From: Dinochytrium kinnereticum
Taxonomy: Eukaryota > Chytridiomycota > Chytridiomycetes > Chytridiales > Chytridiaceae
NCBI GenBank assembly: GCA_027604005.1
Contig: JADGJT010000011.1
Span: 5,870 to 31,886 of the forward strand
Length of the DNA: 26,017 bases
Direction of reading: 5' to 3'
The notes below the pieces were generated by a model. The model had not been told where the DNA came from. It did not search any database and saw only the letters and a program-made list of their open reading frames with translations. This document shows, piece after piece, positions 23,921 through 26,017 of this stretch. A program made the translations under genes and the position numbers. The stretch's first letter is position 1; each line of letters starts with the position of its first letter.

Positions 23921-25894
23921 TTATTTCACGGTGCGGGCCTCACCCGCCGCCGCTTCAGTCGGTCCAGGCTTGCCAGGCTCATCAGAAACCCCGCTGGAAG
24001 CAGATCTGACCGATCCCGTCTCCCCGCCCCCCTTCATCGCATTAATGATACGGCCATAATCCAAATCCACCTTCTCGTAAAACAAGATGTACGCCGTTCC
24101 CGGTGAGTTATGGTCGCCATAGTATCTCTGGAGCTCGGATTCCTCGACAGTCTCCACACTGTCGTCGTCAAAGAGGACCCAGCTGCTTCCGGACTTTACG
24201 ACAGAGACGTAATGGCCGTGATATGGGCCGCCACCGATATGGACGATGACGGAGGAAAGAACGTACAGGCTTTCAGAGTCTTCCGCGTCATCGCTCTGTG
24301 TTAACATGTCAGCGGGTGAATCGTACACTCGATTGCTTTCTCACCGTATTAAACAAACGAAGCTCCATAGGGAAAACTACTCTGTAGGAAAGCTTTATGT
24401 ATCTCTGAAGCTTCTCCTGATACTTGAATCTCTTGAGATGGACTGCGAGAATATTTGGAAGCTTTTTGATTTTCATTCGTTTTTCAGCCTCTTGAAGACT
24501 ACGACAGGTATCGCAGAAAAACTTATCCTTTTGGCATAAGGTTTCTGACGTCGAGAAATTTCGAAGGCAGGAGGTAACAGAAGAGTGCTGTTCGATGTCA
24601 ACAGAAAGATCCAAAAATGCTTCTTCCCTGTTAGTAACCTATAAATTGAGTGAGAAGCGAGCGAAAACGCTAGGAATTCAAAAACCGTTTCGCAGGTTAG
24701 ACATTTTGTCTCGTTCGTGAGAAATCCCTCAAAAAGGTTATGGACCCAACTTGCGGGACGAGGCAGATTTAGGGATTTTTTAAAGTCCGCATCTTGTTGA
24801 TAAGACACGGTTTAGCACGCCATTCCAGATGTGAATAAATACCTCTTCCTTGATCCTGCTCATTCATCGGGGGTGTGAGATCCTCACCAGACTTTCGAGC
24901 ACGCTCAGCAGTCTGCTTTTTGTGTAAAAGTAACGTTTCCGCAATGGCATTAAGGGTATAATTGAGAAACTCGTGAGCGTCTTGATGCATCGTGCTTCGA
25001 AAGAGTTCTAGAAATAATATTAAAACAAAGTATGGAGACAAATAAAATCTCCAACCCACCATTTTCCTTCTTTAGTTTGGCAACAAATTGAGACGGAGCG
25101 ACGACCCCCGTCTTTTTTCTCTGCGAAGAGATCTTCACAAAGAGCTCCTGTAAGGCCATGAATAAAGTATCATCGTCCTTTGCAAACGTTTCGGTGGTCT
25201 CCAATAATGGTGGCCCACTGCTACTTCGTGTGCTCGGTCTCCGGAAAGGAGAAAAGCTAGACATAGCAGGTTCGTCTTTTAACGGCTTGGTGTTTGGAGG
25301 CGCATTCTCAGGTGGCATAGCTGGTTCGGTGCTTTTGAATATATGATTGAGGGAAACGGATGATTTTGATGCTTTTAGCGACTTCTTTCTCGATACAGAT
25401 TGCTGTGGGAGGACTTGTAGGTGATCGCTATTACTGTTGAGGGGGAGAATGGCCGAGGCGTGTGAAGGGTATGAGTAGTTTTGAACGCACTCTCGGAATG
25501 CCTTGCAAAAGTAAAGTGACTGAAGCACAGAGTTACAATAGCTGTAAAGTGGTAAAGAAATGCGTAAGAAAAGCAAGGCAGGGAGCTGTGTGATGCTCAA
25601 ACCAACCATGTGTTGCCAAACTGAATAGACAACAAAGTGGAGCGATAGTAATGATGGTTAGCTTAAAGTCATTGCGCAAGAGAAACGCCATGAACAAGAC
25701 TCACGTTCTCCAGGCCAAAGTACCGCTCGGGATTAGAGTTATTCAGGAGCTCGGCGTTGCCTCCTGCCGACGACTTGATGGTCGAGGACCCGTTGCTCCC
25801 CTGGCGACGAGCAGGCACAAATGTCAGCATCCATGGGCAAGCCTAGTCCAGCGTCGCGTGCGCTCACCATCCCAATCCATTTCAGAAAGGACAT
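23921..25894 (-). CDS. USP12/USP46-type ubiquitin-specific protease (Ubp9/CreB-like)
   Basis: Cysteine-protease deubiquitinase that in other organisms works with a WD40 partner (UAF1/WDR48, CreC). Exons: 25894-25868, 25800-25705, 25620-25607, 25541-25060, 25007-24843, 24792-24686, 24638-24345 and 24295-23921; 519 aa, all phases consistent. Cys box [17 protein letters not shown] (catalytic Cys about residue 46), [16 protein letters not shown], zinc-binding CLTCETV and CDTCRS pairs, [20 protein letters not shown], the His box [20 protein letters not shown] and FDDDSVETV, and the family end [10 protein letters not shown]. It differs from the roughly 370-aa animal enzymes by a Ser/Pro/Lys-rich insert of about 100 residues after the Cys box and a Gly/Ser-rich C-terminal tail of about 45. 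The start ATG precedes MSFLKWIGM. The catalytic Cys codon is split by an intron. Confidence 0.95.
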
Positions 25895-26017
25895 CTTTGC
25901 CCGCGGATCCTGAAGTCCTTGCGTGAGGTGAGTGAGGTTCAGCGACGGTGGTCGACGGTCCGTCAGGGGGGAGGGGGGAGGGTGGAGGGGATAAAGTATT
26001 GTGTTGCCTGAATCTCT
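25895..26017. other. Upstream region of the USP gene to window edge
   Basis: 123 bp upstream of the USP ATG. It is G-rich on the plus strand towards the end (about 25967-25990). No gene is supported here; it probably holds the promoter or 5' UTR of the USP gene. Confidence 0.4.

Overview
The window is nuclear DNA of an intron-rich eukaryote, most likely a flagellated (zoosporic, chytrid-like) fungus. Three points support this. Almost every gene is cut by short GT-AG introns, mostly about 45-150 nt, with standard-code stops. Genes lie very close together, 36 to about 400 bp apart. The gene content mixes fungal-type housekeeping proteins (V-ATPase B subunit, UTP18, a Gef1/CLC-3-5 type CLC, WBP11, a USP12/46-type ubiquitin protease) with a protein of motile cilia (CFAP65) and a long tandem coronin, neither typical of Dikarya. 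All exon models below were built by hand from splice sites, reading phase and recalled family resemblance. No search was run.

Layout: 1-2768 (-) N-terminal third of CFAP65, running off the left edge. 2836-3747 (+) unknown 237-aa protein head to head with CFAP65, followed by what looks like a decayed copy of its last exon. 4303-6141 (-) UTP18. 6362-11050 (+) a 15-exon CLC protein with two altered anion-pathway residues. 11087-14306 (-) coronin-7/POD-1-like tandem coronin, tail to tail with the CLC. 14528 to about 16.9 kb (-) an accessory stretch with one convincing but unrecognised multi-exon gene and one doubtful small gene. 17159-19359 (-) V-ATPase subunit B. 19764-22185 (-) a cyclic-nucleotide phosphodiesterase with six predicted membrane helices. 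22409-23815 (-) WBP11-like splicing factor. 23921-25894 (-) USP12/46-like deubiquitinase.

There is no operon. Functional links are loose: CLC and V-ATPase both act in endosome/vacuole ion and pH balance, and CFAP65 and perhaps its divergent partner act in the flagellum. The observations most worth following are the CLC with Gln at the gating-glutamate position and Gly at the selectivity-serine position, the six-helix membrane phosphodiesterase, and the unknown gene sharing a 67-bp intergenic region with CFAP65. I saw no tRNA or rRNA gene, transposon, CRISPR array or viral gene.
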